Part shown: one piece after another, positions 47,675-56,922 of the stretch | Numbering within the stretch: position 1 is the first letter of the stretch | Layout of the letters: the number at the start of each line of letters is the position of its first letter | The notes under the pieces: generated by a model | The model's database searches: none | Told to the model about the DNA's origin: nothing | Seen by the model: the letters and a program-made list of their open reading frames with translations, nothing else | NCBI RefSeq assembly: GCF_010998615.1 | Contig: NZ_JAAEAH010000015.1 | Location: forward strand, 1-64,000 | Source of the DNA: Myxococcus sp. CA023 | GTDB lineage: Bacteria; Myxococcota; Myxococcia; Myxococcales; Myxococcaceae | DNA: 64,000 bases | Direction of reading: 5' to 3' | Position numbers and translations under genes: made by a program

Positions 47675-48436
47675 TCATCTCTCCTTGCGAGCGCCCCACA
47701 GCGCCGCCAGTCCGCGATGGACGAGGCGCCGCACCACCTCCAGTTCCTGGGAGGACAGGGGCTGCTCCTCGTCCTGCTCCGCCTCGAAGAGCGCCTCGTC
47801 CGCGTAGTCCTTCAGCGGCTGAGGCACTGGCGGGGCATCCGTGTCCGCCTCCAACACCGCCGGCTTGATGGACGTGAGTCCCGGCGGCCAGCCCAACTCC
47901 AGCATGGCGTACAGCTCGAGGAGCAGGTGGCGGGCGACGCCATATCCTTCGTCCGTGAGCGCCGCCGCGTCAAGCGCGCCCAGCAGCGCGTCCTGCCGGT
48001 TTTCGAAGGCATGGGTGAAGCGCGTTCGCGTCTTCTCGTCGTCCTCCAGGTAACGCCAGGCGGCCTCCACGAATTCGCCCGTGGGCGTCCCCGGGTGGAA
48101 GGGCGCGGGCGCGGAGGCCTTCACCTTCTTCGGGCGAGGCGGGCGGGCCTCGTCTTCCAGCCGCACGTGCTTTCCCTCCGCCACCAAATCCCAGAGGCCC
48201 AGCAGGTTCTGGTACAGGCGCCGGGCGATTTCGGGGGAGGGGAAGCGCGGCTCCTCGTCGAACAGCGCGGGGATGACGTCGCTGGGCGGCGTGCCTTCGG
48301 CGCGGGCGTCCCGCATGCGTTCGAGGACCTGGGCGCTGTCCAGCCCGCTGCCGGCCAGGTCCAGCAGGCCGTCGAGCGTCTGGGCGCCCTCGAAGTGGCG
48401 TTGGAAGTCATCACCTCTGTCGCGGGAGCGGCTCAT
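47675..48436 (-). CDS. Soluble protein of unknown function
   Basis: A 253-residue helical protein without signal or membrane segment. It has a proline/lysine linker (RPPRPKKVKASAPAPF) between an N-terminal helical half and a C-terminal half rich in leucine and acidic residues. No motif suggests catalysis. I start it at ATG 48436; in-frame GTG and earlier starts exist up to 48457. It precedes the charged protein gene by 3 bp, so the two may form a pair. Confidence 0.7.
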   Translation of the reverse strand: MSRSRDRGDDFQRHFEGAQTLDGLLDLAGSGLDSAQVLERMRDARAEGTPPSDVIPALFDEEPRFPSPEIARRLYQNLLGLWDLVAEGKHVRLEDEARPPRPKKVKASAPAPFHPGTPTGEFVEAAWRYLEDDEKTRTRFTHAFENRQDALLGALDAAALTDEGYGVARHLLLELYAMLELGWPPGLTSIKPAVLEADTDAPPVPQPLKDYADEALFEAEQDEEQPLSSQELEVVRRLVHRGLAALWGARKER

Positions 48437-48482
48437 GTGGGCAGGCACGCTAAGCACAGCGGGCGGGCGGGCGCACGCGGCT

Positions 48483-48707
48483 TCATGACTCTCCGGGCCA
48501 TTCGCCCATCAGTTCGTCCTGGTGCTCCTTGGGATTGGAGGTCCACGCGTAGTCTTCCGGGACGTGGCCGCCTCCGTGCGCGGCCCAGCCATCCCAGCTC
48601 ACCTGCGCCTTCATGAAGGCGTCGGTGGGTTCGTCAGTGACCTCGGGGCGGTTGGCGGGGACCTCGAAGGGCGTCTCGATGGGCTCATCAGGAAGGGTGA
48701 TGGGCAT
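48483..48707 (-). CDS. Small acidic protein of unknown function
   Basis: A 74-residue acidic protein with no signal peptide and a Trp-rich middle (SWDGWAAHGGGHVPEDYAW). AGGAGG lies 8 nt before the ATG, a strong indication that it is translated. It is followed by the two unknown genes at 47-48.4 kb on the same strand. Confidence 0.65.
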   Translation of the reverse strand: MPITLPDEPIETPFEVPANRPEVTDEPTDAFMKAQVSWDGWAAHGGGHVPEDYAWTSNPKEHQDELMGEWPGES

Positions 48708-48830
48708 GGCTCAATCCTCCTGGTGTGAACAGTAGGGAGGCTCCGGGTGCGAGAGGAGCGGGGCTGCCAGGCAGACGAGCAGCGGGTCGTCTTCCGTTTC
48801 GGGACCTTCGCACCTAGTCTCCGTTCACAA

Positions 48831-49466
48831 ATGGCAGAAACCTCCGTGGAAACGTTGAAGACCGCGGTGCAGGCGCTCTATCGCGTCCACGCGGTGGAAG
48901 GCCCGCCCGGCGAGAATGGGCTGCGCACCGTCTGGCACTTGTGCCCGGACGGCGCGGAGCTGATGTCCCTGGTGGATTCAGAGGGGCGCGTGCGCCGGCA
49001 GGAACTCACGCTGCTGGAGGACCACTACGTGTGGGCCAGCGGTGAGGGCGTGCGCACCGGCTACCTGGAGCGCGGCGGCGGCAAGCCCACGGCCGCGGCG
49101 GTGGTCCAGACGGACCCGGAGCTCGTGCCGCAGCGGCTGATGCGCGCCGCGCTCGCCATGGGCACGTACACGGGACAGGACCGCTACCTGCTCCACATGC
49201 AGCGGGTGCTGGCGCTGGCACGCGAGGGCCTGGAGATGAAGGGCGGCCTGACCCGTCCCTCGGAGCCCACGCTGCCCGCCGTGGAGGCGCCAGTCGTGAC
49301 GACGGCTCAGGCCGCCGTCTTCGACGTGCCGCCCGCTTCGGTGGCGGTGGTGGAGGAGGTCACGCCTCCGGTGGTGCGGCCCGGTGAGGGCCTGACGATG
49401 GTGCTGGTGCTCGCCCTGGGGTTGCTGGTGGGGTTCGGGATGCTGGCGTTCATCTTCATGGGCTGA
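48831..49466 (+). CDS. Tail-anchored protein of unknown function
   Basis: A 211-residue protein with a soluble N-terminal domain (about 1-135), a Pro/Val-rich linker and one hydrophobic helix at the very C-terminus (VLVLALGLLVGFGMLAFIF), so it should be tail-anchored with the body in the cytoplasm. ATG 48831 is the first start that fits the domain; no strong ribosome site is visible. Its last 160 bp overlap the 3' end of the convergent gene at 49307-50401. Confidence 0.75.
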   Translation: MAETSVETLKTAVQALYRVHAVEGPPGENGLRTVWHLCPDGAELMSLVDSEGRVRRQELTLLEDHYVWASGEGVRTGYLERGGGKPTAAAVVQTDPELVPQRLMRAALAMGTYTGQDRYLLHMQRVLALAREGLEMKGGLTRPSEPTLPAVEAPVVTTAQAAVFDVPPASVAVVEEVTPPVVRPGEGLTMVLVLALGLLVGFGMLAFIFMG

Positions 49467-50401
49467 GCGGGGCTCACGTCGCCGGAGGGCGGCTGCGGCA
49501 TGCTCCCCGAGGGGCTCTCGCCGTGTTCGGCGGGAATGGCCACCGGCGCGTGTTCCGTGGCGGAGCTCACCGGGTGCGCATCCAGCACCAGCAGCACGGC
49601 CACCGCGGTGGCGGGCACCAGCCGGGCGGACCAGCCCAGCGGCGTGTGGGCGTCTTCTCCGGCGCGCCGGGCCATCAGCGTCAGTCCCAGCACCGCCAGC
49701 ACCCCGGTGCACGTCCACCGCAGCGCGCGCAGGTTCGCCGTCGCGGCGAGCCCCGTGGCAATCAGCTCCGAGCGCTCCGCGTCCGGCATCCGCGCCAGGC
49801 TGGTGAGGAAGCTCAGCAGGTGGCGGGCCTCGAGCGCGCCCACCATGGCCACCGAGGCCAGGGACGCGGAGACGCCGCTGGCCAGCAGCAGTCCGCGGTT
49901 GCGGGAGCCCGCGGCCTCCCGGAAGCCCGTGGGGCCGAAGTGCGCCAGCGCCAGTCCCAGCGCCAGTCCCAGCAGTAGCGAGGTGCTCGTCCAGGCGCCC
50001 AGCAGCCGCGGCGCCATGGCCTCTCCCGTGCTGGTCGCCAGCACCAGGCCCGCCTCCACCGTGTCCAGCCGGGGCAGGGAGACCAGCACCCGGTCCATCA
50101 GGACCTCGGTGCCCATCAACCCCAGCATCCACGGCAAGGTGGCCAGTCCCAGCATCGCGGACAAGGGCACCCGCCGGTCCATGCCGGAGCCGACCAGCGC
50201 CAGGGACAGCAGCGGCACCTCCAGCGCCAGCGCCAGCGCCACCAGCGCGGCGAATGGCCCGGCCGCCTGGAATGCGTGCGACACCCCGGCCATCCCCTCC
50301 AGCAGGGGACCCAATGTGAAGCACCACACGAACACTGTGATGGGCACGGCCAGCGCCACGGCCAGGCCGGGCGCGAGACGAAGCCGGAGCGGAACGAGCA
50401 T
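49307..50401 (-). CDS. Polytopic membrane protein of unknown function
   Basis: A 364-residue protein with about seven membrane helices in the first 265 residues and a long hydrophilic tail. The helices read like GLAVALAVPITVFVWCFTLG and SLLLGLALGLALAHFG; no family is clear. The last 53 codons (Pro/Thr/Ser-rich) are antisense to the tail-anchored gene at 48831-49466 and look like a read-through extension, perhaps after loss of an original stop. A hairpin that covers its ribosome-binding area is annotated separately. Confidence 0.7.
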   Translation of the reverse strand: MLVPLRLRLAPGLAVALAVPITVFVWCFTLGPLLEGMAGVSHAFQAAGPFAALVALALALEVPLLSLALVGSGMDRRVPLSAMLGLATLPWMLGLMGTEVLMDRVLVSLPRLDTVEAGLVLATSTGEAMAPRLLGAWTSTSLLLGLALGLALAHFGPTGFREAAGSRNRGLLLASGVSASLASVAMVGALEARHLLSFLTSLARMPDAERSELIATGLAATANLRALRWTCTGVLAVLGLTLMARRAGEDAHTPLGWSARLVPATAVAVLLVLDAHPVSSATEHAPVAIPAEHGESPSGSMPQPPSGDVSPAQPMKMNASIPNPTSNPRASTSTIVRPSPGRTTGGVTSSTTATEAGGTSKTAA

Positions 50402-50405
50402 TTCA

Positions 50406-50423
50406 GGAGAGAGTAGTCTCTCC
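50406..50423 (-). promoter_or_regulatory. Hairpin covering the Shine-Dalgarno-like site
   Basis: In the mRNA of the 49307-50401 gene, GGAGAGA, a 4-nt loop and TCTCTCC form a perfect 7-bp hairpin ending 4 nt before the ATG. The only purine-rich Shine-Dalgarno-like tract (GGAGAGA) is inside the stem, so folding would hide it. Confidence 0.4.
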
Positions 50424-50439
50424 GGTTAAGCCTGTGAAA

Positions 50440-50889
50440 TTAGACCGGGGGACGACCCACGAGCCAGTAGATGACGCTCGCCAGCACCCCTGCGACGGGA
50501 GAGACGAGCACACCCAGCAGGTAGAGTTTGGGACACCCGCCGCCGCTGCAGCCAATGCGGCCATAGGCGAGGACGCCGGCCAGCAGCATGGGCACGTGCA
50601 TGCCCATGAGGAAGACGCCCACACCGCGCAGCACGAGCCCGCGGTACCAGGTGCGCGTCCACAACCGGAAGACGACGGGGAGCAGCAGCAGCGTCAGGGT
50701 GGCCGCGGTGGCCAGGGTGCCCTGCCGAGCCGACACCGCCACACACGCCAGGGCCGCGAGCGCCAGGGCGGGGACGAGCAGCAGGGCGTTGAGGGACAGG
50801 GGCTCCCGGGGACGCATCGAAGTCAGCCAGGGACGCTGGCAGAGCGACGGTGGAGGTGCAAGGACGGAAGCGGGAGGGGTGTCCGGCAT
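50440..50889 (-). CDS. Small membrane protein next to the ABC exporter
   Basis: A 149-residue protein (from ATG 50889; ATG 50817 is an alternative giving 125 residues) with about four hydrophobic helices and a CSGGGC loop between helices 3 and 4. It starts 22 bp after the ABC exporter stop on the same strand, so it may be an accessory subunit. I recognise no family. The 38 bp after it lead into the next minus-strand gene. Confidence 0.7.
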   Translation of the reverse strand: MPDTPPASVLAPPPSLCQRPWLTSMRPREPLSLNALLLVPALALAALACVAVSARQGTLATAATLTLLLLPVVFRLWTRTWYRGLVLRGVGVFLMGMHVPMLLAGVLAYGRIGCSGGGCPKLYLLGVLVSPVAGVLASVIYWLVGRPPV

Positions 50890-50911
50890 CAGCCAGGGCC
50901 GCGCGCCGCCT

Positions 50912-52675
50912 TCACGCCGCGACAGCGCCTTCGCCCAGGAGCTGCGTGTACCGGCCCCGCAGGGCAAGCAGTTGCGCGTGGGTGCCGGCCTCCACCACGC
51001 GGCCGGCCTCCACCACGGCAATCAGGTCCGCGTCACGCACCGTGGACAGCCGGTGCGCGATGACGAGCACCGTGCGCCCCTTCATCAGGGCCACCAGGCC
51101 TTCCCCCACCGCGGCCTCGCTCGCCGCGTCGAGCGCGCTGGTGGGCTCGTCCAGCAGCAGCACCGACGGGCGGCACAGGAAGGCCCGCGCCAGCACCAGC
51201 CGCTGTCGCTGTCCGCCGGACAGCCGGCCGCCGCGCTCGCCCACCAGCTCATCCAGGCCGCCGGGAAGCGAGCGGACGAAGTCGTCCGCGTGCGCCAGCC
51301 GCAGCGCTTCCCACAACTCCTCGTCCGTCGCCTCGGGCCGGCCCAGGCGGAGGTTGTGCCGCACGGTGCCGGAGAAGAGCACCGGCTCCTGAGGCACCCA
51401 CGCCACCTGGCCGCGCACGCTGGAAGGCTGGAGCGCCGTCAGCGGCGCCCCGTCCCACAGCACCTGTCCGCCCGACGTGGGCAAGAAGCCCAGCAGCACG
51501 GAGAACAGCGTCGTCTTGCCCGCGCCGGAGGGCCCCACCAGCGCCACGCGCGCGCCAGCGGGCACCACCAGGTCCACCCCGCGCAGCGCCTCGCGCCCGT
51601 CCGAGTAGGTGGCCCGCACGCCTTCCAGCCTCAGCTCGCGCGACAGCGGCCCGGCGGCGTCGCCCACGTCCGGCGCGGACGGCTCGTCCGCCATGGCGAA
51701 GAGGCGCTCCGCGGCGGCCAGGCCCGTCAGCACCTGCGACAGCGTGCCGCTGAGCGACTTCACGGGCTGGTACAGCAGCAACGCGGCGGCCATGAAGGAG
51801 AGCAGCCGCCCCGCCAACGCAGGGTCCGCCGCCACCGCGCGCGCGCCCCAGGCCACCGCCATGGCCACGCCGGCGATGCCCAGCAGCTCCACCGTGGGGC
51901 TCACCGCGCCGCGCAGGAAGAGCGAGCGGCGCATCTCCCCCAGGTACTTGTCCGCCTCCACCTCGAAGGCCTCCAGCGCCCGCGGCTGTCCGCGGAAGGC
52001 CTGCACCACGGGCAGGTTCTGGAGCTGCTCGGCGGTGAGCGCCGTCAGCGAGCCCAGCCGCTCCTGCGAGCGCGTGGCCACCTTCTTCAGTGAACGCGCG
52101 AAGCGGTTGATGGGCAGCACCGTCACCGGCACGACGACGAAGGTGAAGAGGAACAGCGTCTTGTCGATGAGGAAGCAGGTGGCGAGCAGCGCGATGATTT
52201 GCAACCCGTCCTTCACGTAGGACGTGAGCGCCTGCGTCACGGAGAACTCGACCAGGGGCACGTCCGCGGTGAATCGCGCCAGCAGTTCGCCGGAGTGCCG
52301 CCGCTCGAAGAACGCGGGCGGTTGGCCGAGCAGCCGTCCGTAGAGGAACCCGCGCAGGTCCGCCATCACGCGCTGTCCCAGCCGCTGCATCAGCCCGCCC
52401 TGGAGGAACTGCGCGGTGGCCTTCACGATGGCCACTGCCACGACGAGCAGGGGCAGCCGCTTGAGCAGGGCGTCTCCCGGCAGGGATACCCCGGCGACGG
52501 TGACGGGCTCGTGGGTGAGCAGCGCGCGCAGCAGGGGGCCCACCACCCAAGCATAGGCGGACGTGGCGATGGCCGCGGCCACTGACGCGCCTACACCCGC
52601 GGCGAGCAGCAGCCGGTACGGGCGGAGGTAGCCGAGGAGCCGACGATAGACGTGAGGAGAAGGACGGGGAGCCAC
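50912..52675 (-). CDS. MsbA-type ABC exporter (fused membrane and ATPase domains)
   Basis: A 587-residue half-transporter. Six membrane helices occupy residues 1-325, with the coupling-helix pattern FFERRHSGELLARFTADV. The ATPase domain follows with Walker A GPSGAGKTT, Q-loop VPQEPVLFSG, signature LSGGQRQRLVLA, Walker B VLLLDEPTSALD and switch His in IAHRLS. It should dimerise and export a lipid, peptide or drug. Translation starts at a GTG; the 158 bp upstream separate it from the divergent 52834 gene. Confidence 0.9.
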   Translation of the reverse strand: MAPRPSPHVYRRLLGYLRPYRLLLAAGVGASVAAAIATSAYAWVVGPLLRALLTHEPVTVAGVSLPGDALLKRLPLLVVAVAIVKATAQFLQGGLMQRLGQRVMADLRGFLYGRLLGQPPAFFERRHSGELLARFTADVPLVEFSVTQALTSYVKDGLQIIALLATCFLIDKTLFLFTFVVVPVTVLPINRFARSLKKVATRSQERLGSLTALTAEQLQNLPVVQAFRGQPRALEAFEVEADKYLGEMRRSLFLRGAVSPTVELLGIAGVAMAVAWGARAVAADPALAGRLLSFMAAALLLYQPVKSLSGTLSQVLTGLAAAERLFAMADEPSAPDVGDAAGPLSRELRLEGVRATYSDGREALRGVDLVVPAGARVALVGPSGAGKTTLFSVLLGFLPTSGGQVLWDGAPLTALQPSSVRGQVAWVPQEPVLFSGTVRHNLRLGRPEATDEELWEALRLAHADDFVRSLPGGLDELVGERGGRLSGGQRQRLVLARAFLCRPSVLLLDEPTSALDAASEAAVGEGLVALMKGRTVLVIAHRLSTVRDADLIAVVEAGRVVEAGTHAQLLALRGRYTQLLGEGAVAA

Positions 52676-52833
52676 TGTTTGGCGGCGGACTCTGTCACTG
52701 AGTCGCCAGAAGGTCCAAGGCTACCGGGATTCGAGGGCTGGTGCCCTGTCGGTTGCCCTGCCACCGGGCGCTTGCGGCGCGAAGGCCAGTTCCATTGCCC
52801 ACCTTCAACCCTGCGGACAGGTTCAGGGGAGCC

Positions 52834-53274
52834 ATGGAAACCAATAACGAAAAAGAGGCCCTGCTCAATCCGGGCTGTGAGCCGGTGGTGGAGGACGAGG
52901 AGCGCCGGCGGCTCCTGTGGCTGATGGCCGAGTACTTCCGCACCATCGGTTACACGGACATCAAGGCGCGCCTCCCCGGGTTCATGCCTCCTCCCATCTT
53001 GTCGGGGACCATCGAGGACCATCGCCCCGACTTCACCTGTCGGCAGTCGGATTCGGCTCGCACGCCCATCATCCTGGAAATCGTCACCCCGCCCATGGTG
53101 GACGACCCCACGGCGGAGAACCGCTGGAGCCTCCTGGCCAGCGCCGCGAAGCTGTACAACGCGGAGCTCCACTTCGTGGTGCCCAAGTGGGCCGCTACGG
53201 GCGCGGTGGACCCCGGACTCAAACGCAGGCTGGCCCGGATGGAGCTGACGGCCAACCGCGTGTGGACCGTCTGA
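52834..53274 (+). CDS. Small protein with possible PD-(D/E)xK-like core
   Basis: A 146-residue soluble protein. HRPDFTCRQSDSARTPIILEIVTP looks like the acidic core of a PD-(D/E)xK nuclease (PD, then a strand with Glu), but the downstream lysine is missing in the expected place, so activity is doubtful. The rest is mixed helix and strand. ATG 52834 follows GGGGAGCC. It lies 168 bp upstream of dnaJ in the same direction but dnaJ has its own promoter. Confidence 0.65.
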   Translation: METNNEKEALLNPGCEPVVEDEERRRLLWLMAEYFRTIGYTDIKARLPGFMPPPILSGTIEDHRPDFTCRQSDSARTPIILEIVTPPMVDDPTAENRWSLLASAAKLYNAELHFVVPKWAATGAVDPGLKRRLARMELTANRVWTV

Positions 53275-53358
53275 CGGCCCCCTCTCTTCCCGCCGCGCCA
53301 CCCGCCCGGATGCCCGCCTGGCACCGGGTGGGCGCGGGCGGCGCGTGTCCTCGCTGGA

Positions 53359-53386
53359 TTGCCGGTGCGTTTCGCTGCGTTATAGT
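53359..53386 (+). promoter_or_regulatory. Sigma70-like promoter of dnaJ
   Basis: TTGCCG (53359-53364) and TATAGT (53381-53386) are spaced 16 bp apart and stand about 57 bp before the dnaJ ATG in an otherwise GC-rich region. It fits the housekeeping consensus; no heat-shock sigma32 pattern is evident. Confidence 0.5.
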
Positions 53387-53407
53387 GACTCGAGATTTTA
53401 CGCAGCG
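53373..53407 (+). promoter_or_regulatory. Inverted repeat across the dnaJ -10 region
   Basis: CGCTGCGT (53373-53380) and ACGCAGCG (53400-53407) are exact reverse complements 19 bp apart, bracketing the -10 box and start point. The arms extend on the outer side by TTT and by AAA after one unpaired base. The layout is that of a repressor operator, but it is not the CIRCE sequence (TTAGCACTC/GAGTGCTAA). Confidence 0.5.
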
Positions 53408-53442
53408 CAAAAAAGCACAGCAAATTCCAGGGGTTGTAATCA

Positions 53443-54570
53443 ATGTCAGCGGCGGCGGGTCAGAAACGCGACTACTACGAGGTCCTGGGCGTCCAGAAGT
53501 CTGTCTCCGCGCAGGAGCTCAAGAGCGCGTTCCGCAAGGTGGCGCTGCAGTACCACCCGGATCGCAATCCGGGGAACTCGGACGCCGAGGAGAAGTTCAA
53601 GGAGGCCTCGGAAGCCTACGAGGTGCTGAGCGACCCTGAACGGCGGGCGAAGTACGACCGCTTCGGGCACGCGGGCAACCCCTTCGACGGCTTTGGTGGC
53701 GCCGGGGGCGGGTTCCAGGGCGTCAACATCAACGACATCTTCGGCGAGATTTTCGGCGACATCTTCGGCGGTGGCCGGGGTGGGCGGCGGACGAGCTCGC
53801 GTGGCGCGGACCTGCGCTACAACCTGGAAATCACCTTCGAGGAAGCGGCCTTCGGCTGCCGGCCCAAGGTGACCATTCCCCGGCCGAAGAAGTGCGACAC
53901 CTGCTCCGGCTCCGGTAGCAAGAGCAACACCGGGCCCCGGCCCTGCTCGGCGTGCGGCGGCAGCGGCGAGCTGCGCTACACCCAGGGCTTCTTCGCGGTG
54001 TCCCGGCCCTGCGGTGACTGCGGCGGCACGGGCGCGGTGGTGCCAGACCCGTGCACGCGCTGCAAGGGCTCGGGCAAGGTGCCCTCCGAGGAGGTCATCG
54101 AGGTGGCCATCCCAGGCGGCGTGGACAACGGCACGCGCGTGCGGCTGTCCGGCATGGGCGAACCTGGAGACCGGGGCGGTCCGCCGGGTGACCTCTACGT
54201 CACCGTCATCGTGAAGGAGCACCCGCTCTTCCAGCGCGAGGAGTACGAGGTCTTCTGCGAGGTGCCCATCTCCTTCACGCAGGCGGCGCTGGGCGCGAAA
54301 ATCGACGTCCCCACGCTGGACGGCAAGGTGAAGATGACCGTCCCCAGCGGCACCCAGTCCGGCAAGGTGTTCCGGCTCAAGGGCAAGGGCATCCCCCACC
54401 TGCACAGCCAGCAGCGGGGAGACCAGCACGTGCGCGTCGTGGTGGAGACGCCCACCGAGCTGTCGTCGAAGCAGCGCGAGTTGCTGGAGAAGTTCGCGGA
54501 GGCCTCCGGCGAGGAGTCGCACCCGCAGTCGAAGAGCTTCATCGCCAAGGTGAAGGAGCTGTTCGGCTGA
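53443..54570 (+). CDS. dnaJ: Chaperone protein DnaJ
   Basis: A 375-residue full-length DnaJ. It has a J domain (about 9-74, HPD in YHPDRNPG), a Gly/Phe-rich segment (80-115) and a zinc-binding domain with four CxxCxGxG repeats ([32 protein letters not shown]). The C-terminal substrate-binding domains follow (about 215-350). It stimulates DnaK ATPase and delivers unfolded proteins. No dnaK or grpE is adjacent. A housekeeping promoter and a flanking inverted repeat lie upstream, and AGGGG stands before the ATG. Confidence 0.97.
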   Translation: MSAAAGQKRDYYEVLGVQKSVSAQELKSAFRKVALQYHPDRNPGNSDAEEKFKEASEAYEVLSDPERRAKYDRFGHAGNPFDGFGGAGGGFQGVNINDIFGEIFGDIFGGGRGGRRTSSRGADLRYNLEITFEEAAFGCRPKVTIPRPKKCDTCSGSGSKSNTGPRPCSACGGSGELRYTQGFFAVSRPCGDCGGTGAVVPDPCTRCKGSGKVPSEEVIEVAIPGGVDNGTRVRLSGMGEPGDRGGPPGDLYVTVIVKEHPLFQREEYEVFCEVPISFTQAALGAKIDVPTLDGKVKMTVPSGTQSGKVFRLKGKGIPHLHSQQRGDQHVRVVVETPTELSSKQRELLEKFAEASGEESHPQSKSFIAKVKELFG

Positions 54571-54756
54571 CGACGGTTGCGGGCGCGGGGCCGCGAAAGC
54601 GCGGCCACCGTGCCGCGCCTGGTGGGCGAGCGGGCGCCGCGGCGCGGCAGGCCGCCGCGGGCACGGGCACTGCAAAACAGCGGATTCTGGCAGTGGAATC
54701 TTCCCCCCGCTCGGGTGTCGACGGGGGCGCACCCCACTGCTATGCACGCCCCTGCC

Positions 54757-56922
54757 ATGGATGTCCTGCCCACCCTGCGCCGCTCGCTCGTCATCGCCCT
54801 GGCCCTGCTGCTGACGGCCTGCCCCCGGTCCACCCGTACGCCCTCCGGAGGTGACACCGGCGGGGACCTGCCTTCAGGAGACCCGTTCCCCACGCGTCCT
54901 TCGGTGGAGGCGAAGAAGGACCCCGCCGCCGACGCGGCGCTGGCGCAGGCATCCCAGACGGCCCGCGCCACCCCGGACAAGAAGAAGGCCGCGGAGGCCT
55001 ACCTGTCGGTGCGCAAGGCGTATCCCGCCACCACTTCGGGTCAGGACGCGCTGTACCAGGCCGGCGTCCTCTTCTTCGAGTCCAAGGACTTCGTCAACGC
55101 GCGCAAGAGCTTCAACGAGCTGCTCTTCGAGAACCCGCTCTACTCGCAGGCGGATGATGCCAAGCACAAGCTGGCCATCTCCGCGATGGAGGTGGGCGCC
55201 TACCGCGACGCGTACCAGACGCTCTCCAGTCTCGCCGAGCGCGCCAGTGGCGCCGAGCGCACCCAACTGCTCAACGAGGCCGCTCGCGCCGCAGCGGGCG
55301 CCGGCCTCTATGGGCATGCGCTGCAGATGGCGGTGGACGAGGCGGGCCAGGCCCAGGGCGCTCAGGCGCAGGCTGCCGCGGTGGCCAAGGTGGAGGCGCT
55401 GGTGGAGGGCCGCGCGGGCTTCGTGGACATCGCCCGCGTGGCGGAGGGCCTGTCGCCGTCCAACCCGGCGTGGCCCGTCATCACCTTCAAGCTGGCGCGC
55501 GTCTACTACCACCTGCGTGACTGGACGCGGCTGGAGGAGACGCTGAACCGTTTCCTCGCCCAGGCGCCCGGCCACGCCTTCGCGCCGCAGGCCCGCGAGC
55601 TGCTGGCCCGCGCCACGCGCCGGGTGGAGGCCCGCCCCCGCACGGTGGGCGTGCTGCTGCCCATGACGGGCCGCTACCAGCCCATTGGCGAGGCGGTGCT
55701 GCGCGGCATCCAACTGGGGCTGGAAGGCAGCGGCGTGGAGCTGGTGGTGAAGGACACGCAGGGCGACGTCAACAAGACGGGCCAGGCCATGGAGCAACTG
55801 GCCTTCGATGACGGCGCCATCGCCGTGCTGGGACCCCTGCTGGCGGATGACTCGAAGCGCGCGGCGCTGGTGGCCGAGGAGCTCCAGGTGCCGCTGCTGA
55901 CCATGAGCCGGCAGGACGGCATCACCGAGCTGGGCCGCTACGTCTTCCGCAACATGCTGACCAACGCAGCGCAGGCGGAGGCCATCGCCGACTACGCGAT
56001 GAACGTGAAGGGCTACAAGCGCTTCGCGCTGCTGTACCCGAACATCCCCTACGGCGTGGAGCTGGCGGATGCCTTCTGGGACCAGGTGGTGGCGCGGGGC
56101 GGCGGCGTGCGCGGGGCGGAGCGCTATTCGCACGACCAGACGACCTTCACCACCGAGGCCAAGAAGCTGGTGGGCCGCTACTACCTGGATGACCGCGGCG
56201 ACTACATCGAGGGCGTGCGCGACGTGCAGGGGGAGAACCTGGACGCCTTCCGCCGCCGCAAGGCGATGGAGAAGGTGAAGAGCGGCGTGGAGCCCATCAT
56301 CGACTTCGACGCCATCTTCATGCCGGACGACTGGCGCCGTGTCAGCCTGGTGGCGCCCGCGCTGGCGGTGGAGGACATCGTCACCAACGCGTGCGACCCG
56401 CGTGATTTGGAGCGCATCCGCAAGACGACGGGCAAGAAGGAGCTGAAGACGGTGACGCTCTTCGGCGCCAACCAGTGGAGCAGCCCCAAGGGCCGCTCGG
56501 GGCTGCCGGAGTTGGTGGAGCGCGGCGGCAAGTTCGTCACCTGCTCGGTGTTCGTGGACGGCTTCTTCGTGGACTCGCAGCGTCCGGCCACGCGCCGCTT
56601 CGTGGAGCAGTACCGCGAGGCCTACCGGGCGGAGACGGGGCGGGACCCGGGTCTGCTGGAGGCCATTGGCTACGACTCCGGTCGGATGTTGCGGCAGCTC
56701 ATGGAGCAGAAGGATGCACCGCGCACCCGCGCGCAGATGCGTGACGCGATGGCCAACCTGAAGGACTTCGACGGGGCCACTGGGCGCACGTCCTTCAACG
56801 AGAAGCGCGAGGCGGTGAAGCAGCTGTTCCTGTTGTCCATCGACAACAAGGGCGTCACGGAAATCAACGTCGAGAAGGAGCGGCAGAAGGCCGCCTCGGC
56901 GTCAGGAGGCTCAGGGACATGA
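54757..56922 (+). CDS. LppC-like lipoprotein with TPR region and periplasmic-binding fold
   Basis: A 721-residue lipoprotein (lipobox LLTAC) with a helical TPR-like region (about 65-280) and then a type I periplasmic-binding fold beginning RTVGVLLPMTGRYQPIGEAV and continuing through VLGPLLADD, PLLTMSRQDGI and FALLYPNIPYG. This order matches LppC/LpoA-type activators of penicillin-binding proteins, and more generally outer-membrane lipoproteins with amino-acid-receptor-like domains. ATG 54742 is a possible earlier start; neither has a clear ribosome site. It overlaps the WD40 lipoprotein gene by 4 bp. Confidence 0.82.
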   Translation: MDVLPTLRRSLVIALALLLTACPRSTRTPSGGDTGGDLPSGDPFPTRPSVEAKKDPAADAALAQASQTARATPDKKKAAEAYLSVRKAYPATTSGQDALYQAGVLFFESKDFVNARKSFNELLFENPLYSQADDAKHKLAISAMEVGAYRDAYQTLSSLAERASGAERTQLLNEAARAAAGAGLYGHALQMAVDEAGQAQGAQAQAAAVAKVEALVEGRAGFVDIARVAEGLSPSNPAWPVITFKLARVYYHLRDWTRLEETLNRFLAQAPGHAFAPQARELLARATRRVEARPRTVGVLLPMTGRYQPIGEAVLRGIQLGLEGSGVELVVKDTQGDVNKTGQAMEQLAFDDGAIAVLGPLLADDSKRAALVAEELQVPLLTMSRQDGITELGRYVFRNMLTNAAQAEAIADYAMNVKGYKRFALLYPNIPYGVELADAFWDQVVARGGGVRGAERYSHDQTTFTTEAKKLVGRYYLDDRGDYIEGVRDVQGENLDAFRRRKAMEKVKSGVEPIIDFDAIFMPDDWRRVSLVAPALAVEDIVTNACDPRDLERIRKTTGKKELKTVTLFGANQWSSPKGRSGLPELVERGGKFVTCSVFVDGFFVDSQRPATRRFVEQYREAYRAETGRDPGLLEAIGYDSGRMLRQLMEQKDAPRTRAQMRDAMANLKDFDGATGRTSFNEKREAVKQLFLLSIDNKGVTEINVEKERQKAASASGGSGT

